Positions 46,170-57,388 of a stretch of 64,000 nt of DNA are shown here, piece after piece. Made by a program: the position numbers and the translations under genes. Location: contig JAKMXF010000338.1 of assembly GCA_024704765.1 (NCBI GenBank), positions 62,001-126,000 on the forward strand. Direction: 5' to 3'. The DNA is from Oopsacas minuta (Eukaryota > Porifera > Hexactinellida > Lyssacinosida > Leucopsacidae). The stretch's first letter is position 1. Each line of letters starts with the position of its first letter. The notes under the pieces were generated by a model. It was not told the DNA's origin. It saw only the letters and a list, made by a program, of their open reading frames with translations, and ran no database searches.

Positions 46170-46640
46170 TTTGATCGGAACCATTGGCGACTTCATTCTC
46201 TAAGAGAGGTTGTTTACACTATACTGCTATGTTATGCAATACTCCACAAGCGACTATGATGGGACAAACTTTATCTGGACTCATCCTGATCTCCATAAAG
46301 ACAGTGGAATCTTCGTTTCCATCGCCCAAATGTCTGTTCAACAATAACCCTTGTCCTCTTATGTGCATAGTTGTAGTTAAATTGGGCAGTGGATAGTAGC
46401 TGGCGATAAGGAGTGAGTAAATATGGCCTCATCATTTAACCGCTATCTCCTAATTTATGCTCCCCTATGAAAAGGTATTTTCAGCATGCATCCCAATACC
46501 TGAAATCTTCCAAAACCATGAATCGTGAACAGACCCAGGAAGACGTGCCAATACATCGCAAAATGTTCCATCTGGTTGGCAAATAGTTTGGCATTAATTG
46601 AATTGGAAAATGCCGATTTATATAATCTGATTGATCTCCA
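46170..46640 (-). pseudogene. Harbinger (HARBI1-like) transposase fragment
   Basis: Minus-strand text gives LGDSG then [31 protein letters not shown] and FHCLYGD, the second Asp and Glu regions of HARBI1-like transposases, followed in a shifted frame by VACGVLHNIAV. Not in one frame; several stops. It is a different family from the 28892-29440 remnant. Confidence 0.65.
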
Positions 46641-46766
46641 GGGGGTCTTTGGATTTGTATGTGCGTTCTGTTAACTAATCCTGCTAAGCCTGGAAGTGTG
46701 CAATCTCATAAACCTTGTCTTTGACTTCTACCCTCTTGAGACCAGCAGGCAAACTAACAAACTGAT

Positions 46767-47640
46767 GATCAAGGGTTGTTCAATAAGCAATGAGACTAAT
46801 GTATCGATTTCATATTCTATTTAATACAACTCAAGGCATAATTAGATTACAAGCCAAAATTGATTGTCTAACCTAGATACAATATACTCTTTACTCTACT
46901 AGCATATTCTTCAGTAAAAAGTTCCATTTGTACTGGCCACTGTTTTCAACTAATGGATTTTAGCAAAGAAGGAAAACGATAAATAATTTGGTACGTGTGA
47001 AAAGGGGGAAGGCTGGCTCAAATATTCCTCGTGAAATGCAGGAATTTTTCTGGTGATGAATGTCCTTCGAAAGCCACCATATATAGATAGATCGAACGTT
47101 TTGACAACGGCGATGAGGAACTCCACGATGACCCTCGTCCAGGTCATCCAGATTCATCAAAAATCCGCAGTAATTTCGAGAGAGACAAACAATTTTGGAC
47201 GAGGACAGACGAATAACCCTACGAAAGTTAAAAGAGAGGGTAGGTATATCAAAGCCACACTACACTCGAATATGACTGAAGATCTGGAGATGTCGAAGGT
47301 TACTGCGCGTTAGGTCCTAAATCTTTTTTCAAAAGGACAAAAACGCGCAAAAGGATCAGAGTTGGCAAAGAATTACTTTCAAGATGCAAGCAGAGGAAGA
47401 CTTTTTGGATCGTATAGTAACGGGGGATGAAGCTTAGTTTCTTTATTATGAAGCAGAGAGCAAATCTCAATCGAAGCAATGGAAGAGACGTGATGATCCT
47501 CTACCCATCAAGGTAAATGCCCCAAAATCACCAGGGAAGAAGAGAATGGTTACAGTATTTTGGATAGGGACGGAATTACACACCTCGACTGGTTGTGCAT
47601 ACATTTTCAACTCTTTTCACTTTTGATAACTAGGTCCTAA
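46767..47640 (+). pseudogene. Mariner fragment B, 3'-truncated
   Basis: The left inverted repeat AAGGGTTGTTCAATAAGCAA starts at 46767. Broken plus-strand frames give GDECPSKATIYR, IERFDNGDEELHDDPRPGHP, a weak linker, then FLDRIVTGDEA with a TAG in place of Trp, and FLYYEAESKSQSKQWKR, ending at VTVFWIG near 47565. The last third, with the second and third Asp, is missing. A lone copy of the other end lies at 53140-53190. Confidence 0.75.
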
Positions 47641-48949
47641 CAATATGAACCGTCTAGATATTGACTTTCCTACTACTTTCTATCTATATATTATTATTTT
47701 CCCTTTTTCTATCTACTCTTATATGACATCTATGATGGACGCCTACATTCTATTATGTTTTATTGTCCATAATTAGCATAAACTATAATTGGTATACGAC
47801 TTCTTTTTCAAACAGCTCCTATATCCAACCGCGTCCGAAGGCAGTATATTTTGTCGTAGCCCGTTCGTTGTGAAGAGTAAAGTTTACCATCCATTGTGAA
47901 CTTGAAATAAGCTGCAGCGTTTCCGCTAATGATTCCGCCAACATGATCCTCCTTAGGCTGGCAGCCTTAAATACTTTTGTCCTTGTTAAATATGCTAATT
48001 TCCCCTCGTCCCCACGTAACATAAATTGTTTTGCAATGACGTGTTCCAGGTACCGATCCTCCAAGTTTTCATTACTCGCATACATTTTTTAATCATGATT
48101 TGGTTATGAGTGTAGATTAGGGATCGTCTAGGAATCCCGGTTAATTCCCGGTTTTATTGGGATTCTGCTATTCGACCAGGATGTATCCGGGAAATTATGA
48201 CATCTTAATATAATGAAATTCCCAAAGGAATTAATACTCAACTTATATTTATGGTTTAATGTTTTAATATTCCCATTTCCCGTTACTATTCAATAATTAC
48301 TTTTCACTAGTAGTTTGAATTCCGGCCATTCTTTAGAACTAACCCTATTCCTAATCTCAGAATTGCAGTCTTTTAAGTCTGACAAAGTTCATAACTCGCT
48401 GAATCAATAGTTTACGTTGTTTATTATGTAGGTTTATGCCCTTTGAAATCTCGGCAAATTCTATGTTTTTGTTTGAATTATCATGCATAGTAAATTTTCC
48501 CTACTCTATTATTTTGATGGCAATACGTTAATAATTCTTATTCATTATTGTTGTTGTGTGTGTTTTTGCTATTTATTTGAGATAATAGCTTAGTTTCGTA
48601 ATAGTTGTTTAATACATCTTTCAATGAAGATGTACATACATTCAATCTCAGTTTTGCTGACGTAATTTCTATTAGGCTGATTTATCCAATAATTATCTTG
48701 CATAAAACAGTAATTCTTGAATTAATACTCACTAAAGTCGGAGAGAGAATATTATATTGTATTAGTTATTACACTGGTTGTACTGCGAGAGAACCTCTTA
48801 TTTCTATTCATCAATAAGGCTCTGCACTTTTCTCTGGATCAAAGAATAAGTATAAACAAGGATAGCTAATAGTTGCTGTTTTAATGCTACAAATATTGTA
48901 AATAATGGATAATGTGTGTTAGTGTGTGTTATTGAATTAATTACAAATT
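47641..48949. other. No gene recognised; possible hAT-type end
   Basis: A minus-strand frame at 47819-48085 (88 codons, ATG start) has no motif I know. Near 48118-48165 the text TAGGGATCGTCTAGGAATCC followed by CCGGTTAATTCCCGGTT resembles a hAT terminal region, but no partner end was found. Confidence 0.4.
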
Positions 48950-49900
48950 TGGGACCACAGGCATTTTGACCTAAACTATACAAAAGTTTCTTGAATCAAA
49001 TACAGGTTTCATAATATGGGAAAATGACACTGAACCATACAAATGTTTTTGAAACAATTACAAATTTTGTAACATGGTATTTTGCTACTGATCCATTCAA
49101 ATGTTATTGAATGAATTACAAATTTCGCAATATGGGAATATTTTGATACTGAACCATTCAAATGTCATTGAATTGAGTACAAATATGGTACCACAGGCAT
49201 TTTGCTACTGAACATTACAAATGTTTTTGAATCAATCGAAAATTTACAATCCAGGAATTTGAATACTGGACCATGCAAAAGTTTTGAATTTATCCCAAAT
49301 TTAGCACCACAAGTATTTTGATAATGAAATATACTAATGTTGCTGAATGATGGACATAATCCTACAATTTGAATTTTGATGCTAACTTTACAAATACTTT
49401 TGAATAAATACAATTTTTCGTAAATTAGGAATTTGTGACGCTGAACCGTTCAAATGTTATTGAAAGAAAGATATATTCGAAATAAGGAATTCTGATGCTA
49501 ACTGTACAAATATTTTTGATCAGATAAAATTTTCAGAAAATAGGAATTTTGATACTGAACATACAAATCTTTTTGAATCAAACAAAGATTTGGCATTATG
49601 GGAATATTGTATAGTTCAGTATCACAATTTCCATGTTACGAAATTTGCTGTTGATACAAAAATATTTATATAGTCAAGTATGAAAATCCCAATGTTCCGA
49701 CATTTGCATTTGATTTGAAAACATTTGTACAGTTAGTATCAAAATTCCTGTGTTGCGAATTTGTAATTGATTCAAAAAATTTATATGGTCATGTATCACA
49801 ATTCCAATTACGCGAAATCTGTAATTTATTCAAATAATAAGTATAGTTCGGCATCAAAACTCCTGTGTTGCGATATTTGTAATTGATTCAAAAATACTTG
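48950..49900. repeat. Degenerate ~58-bp tandem repeat with internal orientation switch
   Basis: Units of 58-60 bp such as ACAAATGTTTTTGAAACAAT and CAAATGTTATTGAATGAATT with GATACTGAACC run in one direction to about 49610; from there to 49900 the same unit appears in reverse (GTATAGTTCAGTATCACAAT, TGTAATTGATTCAAAAA). Same family as 26270-27965. Confidence 0.75.
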
Positions 49901-49914
49901 CTCAATTGCCTGTA

Positions 49915-50620
49915 TGAGAAAAAACTACCGAAGTGGCAAAAGTAACGGAGGGAGGACAACAAATAGTAATCAAAGAAGAAACTGAAGAGCTAGAGGATAA
50001 GAACTATGAGGGGATACCTGGAAAAGAAGAAATAGTACAAAACTTTGGTGATAACGTCAAGCCAACGTGATCGGTAATATTTGTGTTAATAGATACACAC
50101 GGGCGGTAGGAAGGAAAGCGATAAGAGACGAATATTGACAAAACTACAACAGTGCAAACTTTAGTCAATATCTTTTCGGACAACCCCAATTTAATGGACA
50201 TTCCTGTGGTGTTCATTATACAAGCATGTAGGGGACCAAAGCTTGAGGAGGCATGAATATGTGCTGATGGCATAAAAAATGATGAAGAGTTATAATTCTT
50301 AACGAAGCATAGTAATTTCCTGATGATCCACTCCACAACAGAAGGGTACAAGTCGATTAGGAGTGAGGAACAAGATTCATGGCTCTTAGAAATTCTATAC
50401 AAATGCGTGACAATGCAAAAATATAGAAATCTACATTTCTTGGAAGTTATACCCGTCTGTACTTTTGGGTCTTGAACAGTTATCGGGAGATTTCTCATGG
50501 AGCAAAAAAGGATCGGAAAGAAGCTAAGGACATTACGGCAGTGTGGAAGACTGAGACACCAACATTCCATTCTACACTGATGAAAATCCTACGTATACCA
50601 GTGAAGGAAAAATGAAATTG
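49915..50620 (+). pseudogene. Caspase (peptidase C14) pseudogene
   Basis: The only host-type protein I recognise. A short acidic stretch (VIKEETEELEDKNYEG) precedes VIFVLIDTHG at 50074-50103 with the catalytic His codon at 50098. After a TAG at 50107 and a shift, NPNLMDIPVVFIIQACRG follows; the Cys codon of the QACRG active site is 50227-50229. After TGA and TAA stops come HSNFLMIHSTTEGYKSIRSE and DSWLLEILYKCV, as in the large-to-small subunit region, and TPTFHSTLMKIL at the C terminus. Three in-frame stops and at least two shifts. No intron is needed to join the parts, so it may be a retrocopy. Source gene unknown. Confidence 0.75.
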
Positions 50621-50672
50621 AAAGTAAGTTACTCAACCTTTGAGGAATTCGTAAGAGCCAATACGAGTACTA

Positions 50673-51979
50673 CACGAGGCCCACTCGAAAGGTTTTGTCA
50701 TTTATATACTTAAATAATAAGTATTAAATATATGGTCACATTTTTTCAAAATACTCGCCCTGACACTCTATACACCTTTTCTTCCGTTTAAACCAGGAAT
50801 CAAAGCACATTTTCCACTCTTCTTACGTTATCTCCTCAATTGCTAAGAAAAGTGCCCCGGTCAACTTTTCATTGCTGAAAAATCTCCTCCCACGAAGTTG
50901 ATCTTTGAGCATTGGGAATAACCAAAATCGCAAGGGGCTAGATCTGGATTGTAGGGTGGATGGGGTAGCGTTCCGATCCTATAATTCTCTAAAACTCACG
51001 AGTTCTTAGTGCTGTATGTGATGAAGCATTATCGTGGTGAAGCAGGATTCCTTGGACACCTGACTTCTCATGTTATTTTTCGCTAGCACTGAATACTTTC
51101 GGAAGACATATTGTGGTATACCAATCAGCGGTGACTGTCTTTCTATCCTCAAGTGTAATTCCCTCAACAAATCTACTACGTCTAAAGAAAATCGCCCACA
51201 TCTGTTTTCCGACTGATCTAATTCTCCGGACATTTGTTGGAGGTAAACCACCTTCTTCGATCCACTCCTTAGATTGTCCCTTCGTTCTGGATCAGTGTGG
51301 TATATTCAAGTCTCATCGCCTGTGAGTATTTCAGAAAGAGCTCTAGAAGTTCCATTAACAAATCTTTAAGCATAATTTTGCACCAGCCCACTCGGCACTT
51401 TATCTGATCAGACGACAAAGAATACGGGATCCAACGTGCACATAACTTTCTAAGACCGAGCACTTTATGTAGATGACGTTTATACTCCCCGATGACAATT
51501 TAGTTTCATATTCTAACTGAGCGTAAGTTACATGAGAGTCTTTTGTTACTTCGTCAACACCAGCTCTGCATTTTCGACCGTGTGTGTAATACTGGCCTAC
51601 CAGGACGGAGGCCATCTTCAAAAATAAAATTTCCATGAATAGACTCTGAGTACCATCGCTCTACTGTTCTTAAACAAGGAACTATATTTGGTAAGTGCTT
51701 CTGCTAAGTTTCGTGTATTTCCAAACGGCTCTTCTCAAGTTTGAACAAAATTAAAATCATCGCTCTAAAATCGCGTTTTGTGAGGTTAGATTCTGGTTGG
51801 TTGAGGAATCGTACAAGTTATAGCTTTTAGAAATCCAGCAATTCGAAAAGTACAAAAGATAAACTGATGAAATTTGTTGTGTAGGTAAACAATATGCGTC
51901 TAAATATATATAAAATAATTTTATTAGAAAATACGTGTGGTTTAATAATAAACGACAAAACTTTTCGAGTGCCCTTTTG
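50673..51979 (-). mobile_element. Mariner element C
   Basis: Inverted ends share GGCCCACTCGAAAGGTTTTG (left) and GGGCACTCGAAAAGTTTTGT (right, reverse complement), TA at 50671-50672 and 51980-51981. Length 1307 bp. Confidence 0.85.
50720..51860 (-). pseudogene. Mariner transposase C (SETMAR-like), frameshifted
   Basis: Minus-strand frames give VTKDSHVTYAQLEYETKLSS and the linker LRKLCARWIPYSLSSDQIK (51640-51270); the first catalytic block is damaged (LLELFLKYSQAMRLEYTT in place of the GDETW region). The second half has VDLLRE, the KNNMRSQVSKESCFTTIMLHH stretch (read in 51251-51006; the expected LHDNA motif is out of frame) and LRFWLFPMLKDQL near 50900, the third Asp region. Multiple shifts. 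Confidence 0.75.
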
Positions 51980-51981
51980 TA

Positions 51982-53283
51982 TTAATTTTAGTTTGCTCTC
52001 CTCCGTAGATTGAAATTGGTACGATAAATTGGACAGTGGCTCTGATCCTTGATAACATGTTGCAAACTAATCTATAGCGTCTTTTGAGGTTCATAGAGAG
52101 GTGTAAAATACGATTCATGTGAACGTATGCACGGAGGTCGCACATCGTCGATGCCATTCGGGCATCTCAGCTTAAGGAGCTGCTCCAAAAATTGATTAAG
52201 TATTACTTCGAATGAATCACCTTCTTTAAAGGTGTGAAAATATGATAAATTAAATGACAACAATATAGAAAGGCCACTACAAATACCCCAGATAATATTT
52301 TTAGCTGTTAAAAGTTAAGAAGTTGGAAAGTTGGCTAATTATTTATCGTTATTTATTCTTATCAGCATTCTGCGTACAGATACTCAGTCTTTGTTTTGCA
52401 AATAAGTTTTGATTGAAGTTCTTAAGACAAAATTGTTTTGACACTTGCCACAGAAGAAAATAATAGGCTGGATTATAAATTTAGGCCGGATTCATAATTT
52501 AAGCGGTATTTTACAATTCTGGGCGGAATTATAGCAGGAATCTGAGGATACGGCGTGATAGAAAGACACCTTCTCTACGTCAATGCTAGTTATACCTTGC
52601 AATTTTCTAAATATACATAAGAAATTTCTGCAAAAAATTTGCAATTCAATAGGGAAAGTAATTTACATTAAAATGTTAATGATTCTAACACATAATAGCA
52701 GCAAGACAAAATCAGTAATAACTTACTCATAAATTATCATACTAAATCACGAATTGCTAGTTCTTGATTTTGTAAAGAATTAGCAATTATGCAAAAGTTG
52801 TAATAATCATGTGTTACCCAATCTTGTCTGGAAGAGGTCGAAATGAATTGAGCATTCACATAAATAGGCCATTGGTATCCTAATTAGCTCTAATTATAAC
52901 AAAGTACTCGCAACTCCGATTTCATTTCGTTGTAAGCTGAGTAAATTCGATTAGGATAGACTCCGATTTAGGATCACATTGTAAGAGGCTTATGTATTTG
53001 CATTGTTCTGTTTCTGGCGAAGTGACCAGAATAGACTCCGCTTAAAGTCACTAGTTGGTCAATAAAGCAGGGTCTACTGTACGCTCAACTATCAAGTTAG
53101 GCTTATAATCTGATATTAGGCTTAGAGCAGTATTAACTAGAATATGAATTCGAGAAATTAGTCTCATTACTTATTTAACAACCCTTGTATCAATACAATG
53201 AGAACACAAATATAAGACCTGAAGTAGACTTAAATATTCTTTATGACTCATGAAATGAATGGAAGGCAATAAATACTATTACA
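51982..53283. other. No gene recognised; lone mariner end near 53140-53190
   Basis: A 63-codon minus frame at 52072-52263 has no known motif. At 53140-53190 the text ending ACAACCCTTGT is the right end of the 46767 mariner family. At about 53060-53080 GCAGGGTCTACTGTA could be one end of a pogo-type MITE, without a partner. Confidence 0.45.
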
Positions 53284-53461
53284 GGTCAAGGGTTTCATCA
53301 GATCCACTCAACTCATCCTGTTGGATTGTTTCAATTATTTCCTCTATCAGATCAAACTCATCAAGTTGATTTGGAGTAATCTCTACAGATTGATTGTCTG
53401 TTGACTGGTTTCCACGTCAGGGGGTAGAATATATGGAATCCCTTCATCACGCAATTTGCTA
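53284..53461. repeat. Inverted repeat arm, left (partner 59144-59320)
   Basis: About 178 bp nearly identical, inverted, to 59144-59320. On the minus strand it forms the end of an acidic frame (DEFDLIEEIIETIQQDELSG) closing with a TAA just outside the repeat at 53279, so it looks like part of the C-terminal coding region of the adjacent piggyBac-like gene. Confidence 0.9.
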
Positions 53462-54187
53462 GTTCATTTTGAGCGCTAAGCATCAGTAGTTGCCATCGAT
53501 GTTCTCTTTCACAATCATAGTAGCAAGGCTGTTGGCAGGCAAAGCAAGCTCCGCGACTGTTAATTTTACAAATTAGGTATGTCCCTTTCGAAATTGACCT
53601 TTGAGATCAGTCATTTTGACAATTGGTTTTACTTCATTATAATTAATAGCATTTGTGTACCGTTGTAATGGAAGGATTGGATTGAATGTGGATGATTTCT
53701 ATTTCAGGATGTAAAGTTGCCACAGAGGGACGTGATGACACACTTTTTGAACTAGGCTAGCGTGTGTTTTCTGTTTGCGGCGCTATTGCATTGATGTTTC
53801 GCTTGCACTGAAGTTTTCAACAGTATATATTCTTTTACACATGCTCAATCAAGGATGTGAAGAAATATTTTGAGATAATGCGTTTGGATGTGAGCTGAAT
53901 AGCGTGGTGTCGTGCCATGCGGTCATGTTTATCTAGGCCTCCCATGCGATAATTATAAGCTTTCAGTAGTGTGGTCTTGGCATAGGCTCTCTTTCGTATT
54001 GTAATTCGGCGTCACGAATATTCTTGTGATTAAATTGTTTATCCTGTGGTGTTGTTAAAATTGTAGCCTGGAACATGAACCATATATATTTCGAAGTGAG
54101 ATGATACTTATTGGTGACGAGAAATTCTAGATCATGTGGTAGATTTTTGATTGATGAGTGCCGACCATACCAGTTCCTCGTGATCTT

Positions 54188-57100
54188 CAGTGGCGGATCT
54201 AGGGGGGGGTATGGGGGGTATGCATACCCCCCCACCAGCTTTGTGAAATTATTTATTTCGTCTACTCAGTAGAGTGAATAAAGTATATATCTTGTTATAA
54301 CACAACCCTAATGAATTTATTTTCTCGACTATATACTTGTAATTCGGTAAATGTTCCTTCAATATTATTTCATTATTGCCTACTGTAGTTATTTAGGAGC
54401 CATAGGAATATAATTCTGATATAATTTTAGAATATAAATTTCACCATATTTCTAACTATTTGTTTACCCTTTTTATAATTAGTATTTCTTTATGCTACGT
54501 AAGAAAGTTTGTTTGACCAAAGATCAGTCAACTTTGAGCAACTTTTTTGCAAAGTCTCAACTTCCAGCTAATTCACAATTACCAGATATTGACTCAACAG
54601 ATGTAGTTCAACATTTAGAAATGGACGAGTCTTATGATTCAATTTTGTCTAATACGGATAGTGCATCTTCTAACAATCCGCATGACATTGTTTCTATTTT
54701 CTCTAAGACGGAATATGATTGGGAACGTGACCGTAAAAAGAAGATCTCTGACCTTCAGAAGCAATACTTACTTTTGAATCACATAATGCCAGATTCCAAC
54801 TTCAAATACCCTTACAGTGTGAGAAGTGGAAAATGTTCTCAAAAGGTTTATCTCTCTTTGTCTCACTTAACAGGTAAAAACCACGCTTTTAAATATTCAT
54901 TTGAAATGCAGGGTGTTGTATGCGTTCCATGTGTACTCTTTGCCAATATTGAAGTATCGAACGATCGTGGTAAATCAACGAAGTTAGGAGCCCTTGTATT
55001 ACACCCATTTCGGAATTATAAAAAGGTACATGAGAAATTACGAGATCATCTCCGTAAACAGTACCATGTTATTTCTCAGGAGCGGGCTGATTTATTCTTA
55101 AACCATCTAGTAACAGGAAATTCTTTAAGCATAATAAATCAATTGAGTGACACTCGGAGAAATCAAGTATTGGAAAACCGTCAACGCCTAATACCAATTG
55201 TGAAAACAATAATATTCTGTGGTAGACTCGGAATTGCACTCCGTGGTCACAATGACGATGGCATTATCGACATTGGTACTGCGATTTCTGGGCGAGAAGG
55301 TAATTTCCGAGCATTGTTGGCATTTCGAGTGGATAGTGGAGATTCTATACTGGAAGAACACTTGAATAATTCGAATAAAAATGCAACTTACGTATCTAAA
55401 ACAATTCAAAATCGCCTTATTAAATTGTGTGGTGATCAAGTATTGGAAAAAATTGTGGATGAAGTTAAGGAGAGTATCTTTTTTTCTATTCTTGCAGATG
55501 AAACTACAGATAGTTCGCATCAAGAACAGTTGTGTATTGTACTACGCTATGTTTCCAGTGATTTTGTAGTAAAAGAGGAGTTCGTTGGGTTTGGTTCAGT
55601 TGATAACCTTTCAGCAAACTCGATAACGCACGAAATTTTGGAGAGGCTTGGTGAAATGGGTTTAAATATTCGAAATTGTGTTGGCCAAGGTTACGATGGT
55701 GCGTCATCATTTTCGGGTTACTTGAATGGCGTTGCTAAACAAATTAAAGAGAGTGCTCCAATGGCTGTATATGTCCATTGTGCTAGTCATGTCCTAAATC
55801 TCGTCTTAAATGAGAGTTCTTCAGTTCCTTCTATACGGAATATGTTTGATACCATTTCCAATACTATAACTTTCGTAAACGAGTCTTCGAAACGAAAAGC
55901 AGTATTTCATGTTAACCTAATAAATTATTGCACAACTAGATTCATACAACGTCATGATGCCATTGTTAGATTTTCAGAAAACTTTGAAAATGTTATACAT
56001 GGTCTGGAAGATATATTAGCAGATAGTGAATTTAACAGCAAGACTCGTTCTTTGGCTTTATCGCACCTAAATTCCCTTAAAGATTCTACCTTTTTGATTG
56101 CACTAGCTTCTGCTAAAAAGGTTATGTCTCTGACAATGATATTATCTAGGATTTTACAACAAGTTAACCTTGACTTTTGCCATGTATTTGCCATTCTTGA
56201 TGCTACAATACTAGAATTACAAACAATGCTAGATGACAAGGAAGAGAAAGATTGGAATAAACTGGAAAACTCAGTTTATAAAGAAGCTGAAAGATATGCT
56301 GTAATAGCTGGGGTTATTATTACAGCCCCCAGGCAAGCTTCTCACCATATCCAAAGTGTTTCATATAGTCAATCAGCTGTTCAATTAACGTATATAAATG
56401 AAACTATTCCAATCAACACCGAACAATTTTTTAAATGCTCTGTTTGGTATCCTTTTTTGAGCACAGTGATTGATCATCTTACAAAAAGGTTTTCGAAACA
56501 ATCGAGGTCAACACTTGGATTATTCAAACTGATAAATTCTGAATCAATAGACACTGATATACTTAAAGAGATTTACAATATGTATGAAATGGCTTTAAAT
56601 TGCCAAGAAGAGGAATTATTCCAAGAATTAAAACTATACCAGAGTTATCGAAAATCAATCCCTTTACCTGATTCACTAGACATTCTGCATTTATTACAGC
56701 ATTTATCACCAATATTTACAAAATTAAAAATCATTTTGCAAATTGCTGTCACTCTGCCTATTACAACTTGTTCAGCGGAGCGTTCTTTTAGCGCTATGAA
56801 AATCCTGAAATCCTATATTAGATCCACAATGACGGATGACAGACTAACTGGTCTAGCACTGATGTATATTCATAAGGATATTCCATTAGATGTGGTTAAA
56901 ATTATTAACACATTCGCAATTTCAGGAGATCACCGCATGAATTTCGTAATTTAGTGTTATTATTAGTACTAGTAGGGTATATTATGTATTTAGGATTCAA
57001 CCAATAGTTACTAATAATATTTAGCTATTACATTCAGAAACTCTCATTATATATTAAACTATGAACACACATACATAATGTTTGTATTAAGAACACAATT

Positions 57101-57388
57101 ATTTTGGAGTACCTTAGAATACTTGTCAAAATGGTTAAATTGGTCATGGAGATTAAGCCTAACATAAAAATCGCATAAAATCCATACATCACTATGAAAT
57201 ATTTGTTGATGCTGGGTTAAAACACTACATATTGAGAAATACTGGCTGTTATAGTATAATTACAATTTGTTAAAATAAGGGAAAAAACAAATAATGATAA
57301 AGTAAAAGAGCAAAATCCAATAATTGAATATTATGACGTTTGGGTAGGCGGCATACCCCCCCACCAGATTTTTCTAGATCCGCCCCTG
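54188..57388 (+). mobile_element. Intact hAT element inserted in the piggyBac-like gene
   Basis: 3201 bp. The left end CAGTGGCGGATCTAGGGGGG and the right end (reverse complement CAGGGGCGGATCTAGAAAAA) share an inner CTGGTGGGGGGGTATGC segment. The perfect 8-bp duplication GTGATCTT lies at 54180-54187 and 57389-57396. It carries one uninterrupted transposase gene. Confidence 0.98.
54492..56954 (+). CDS. Intact hAT transposase, 820 aa (DUF4371/ZMYM1-like)
   Basis: Uninterrupted from ATG to TAG; the ATG is the first in the frame, about 300 bp inside the element end. Residues about 100-190 form a TTF-type zinc finger region (YPYSVRSGKCSQKV, VCVPCVLFAN, RKQYH). The RNase-H-like core follows: ILADETTDSSHQEQ at about 333-346 (first Asp), GQGYDGASSFSG at about 398-409 (second), VHCASHVLNLVL near 429 and TTRFIQRHDAIVRF. 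The hAT C-terminal dimerisation region TTCSAERSFSAMKILKS lies at about 757-773, with LTGLALMYIHKDI after it; the Glu of SAERSFS is conserved. It would bind the terminal repeats and excise and reinsert the element, making 8-bp duplications. Lack of any lesion and the perfect target duplication point to recent insertion. Whether it is spliced or active cannot be seen. Confidence 0.95.
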   Translation: MLRKKVCLTKDQSTLSNFFAKSQLPANSQLPDIDSTDVVQHLEMDESYDSILSNTDSASSNNPHDIVSIFSKTEYDWERDRKKKISDLQKQYLLLNHIMPDSNFKYPYSVRSGKCSQKVYLSLSHLTGKNHAFKYSFEMQGVVCVPCVLFANIEVSNDRGKSTKLGALVLHPFRNYKKVHEKLRDHLRKQYHVISQERADLFLNHLVTGNSLSIINQLSDTRRNQVLENRQRLIPIVKTIIFCGRLGIALRGHNDDGIIDIGTAISGREGNFRALLAFRVDSGDSILEEHLNNSNKNATYVSKTIQNRLIKLCGDQVLEKIVDEVKESIFFSILADETTDSSHQEQLCIVLRYVSSDFVVKEEFVGFGSVDNLSANSITHEILERLGEMGLNIRNCVGQGYDGASSFSGYLNGVAKQIKESAPMAVYVHCASHVLNLVLNESSSVPSIRNMFDTISNTITFVNESSKRKAVFHVNLINYCTTRFIQRHDAIVRFSENFENVIHGLEDILADSEFNSKTRSLALSHLNSLKDSTFLIALASAKKVMSLTMILSRILQQVNLDFCHVFAILDATILELQTMLDDKEEKDWNKLENSVYKEAERYAVIAGVIITAPRQASHHIQSVSYSQSAVQLTYINETIPINTEQFFKCSVWYPFLSTVIDHLTKRFSKQSRSTLGLFKLINSESIDTDILKEIYNMYEMALNCQEEELFQELKLYQSYRKSIPLPDSLDILHLLQHLSPIFTKLKIILQIAVTLPITTCSAERSFSAMKILKSYIRSTMTDDRLTGLALMYIHKDIPLDVVKIINTFAISGDHRMNFVI

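Noticed and set aside
47819-48085. 88-codon minus-strand ORF with ATG
   Set aside because: No motif and no context; not supported as a gene.
50004-50570. 188-codon minus-strand open frame
   Set aside because: It is the antisense shadow of the caspase pseudogene, whose THG and QACRG motifs are on the plus strand.
46767-53190. One mariner running from the end at 46767 to the inverted end at 53190
   Set aside because: The coding 3' third is absent between them and several unrelated elements intervene; more likely two separate copies.
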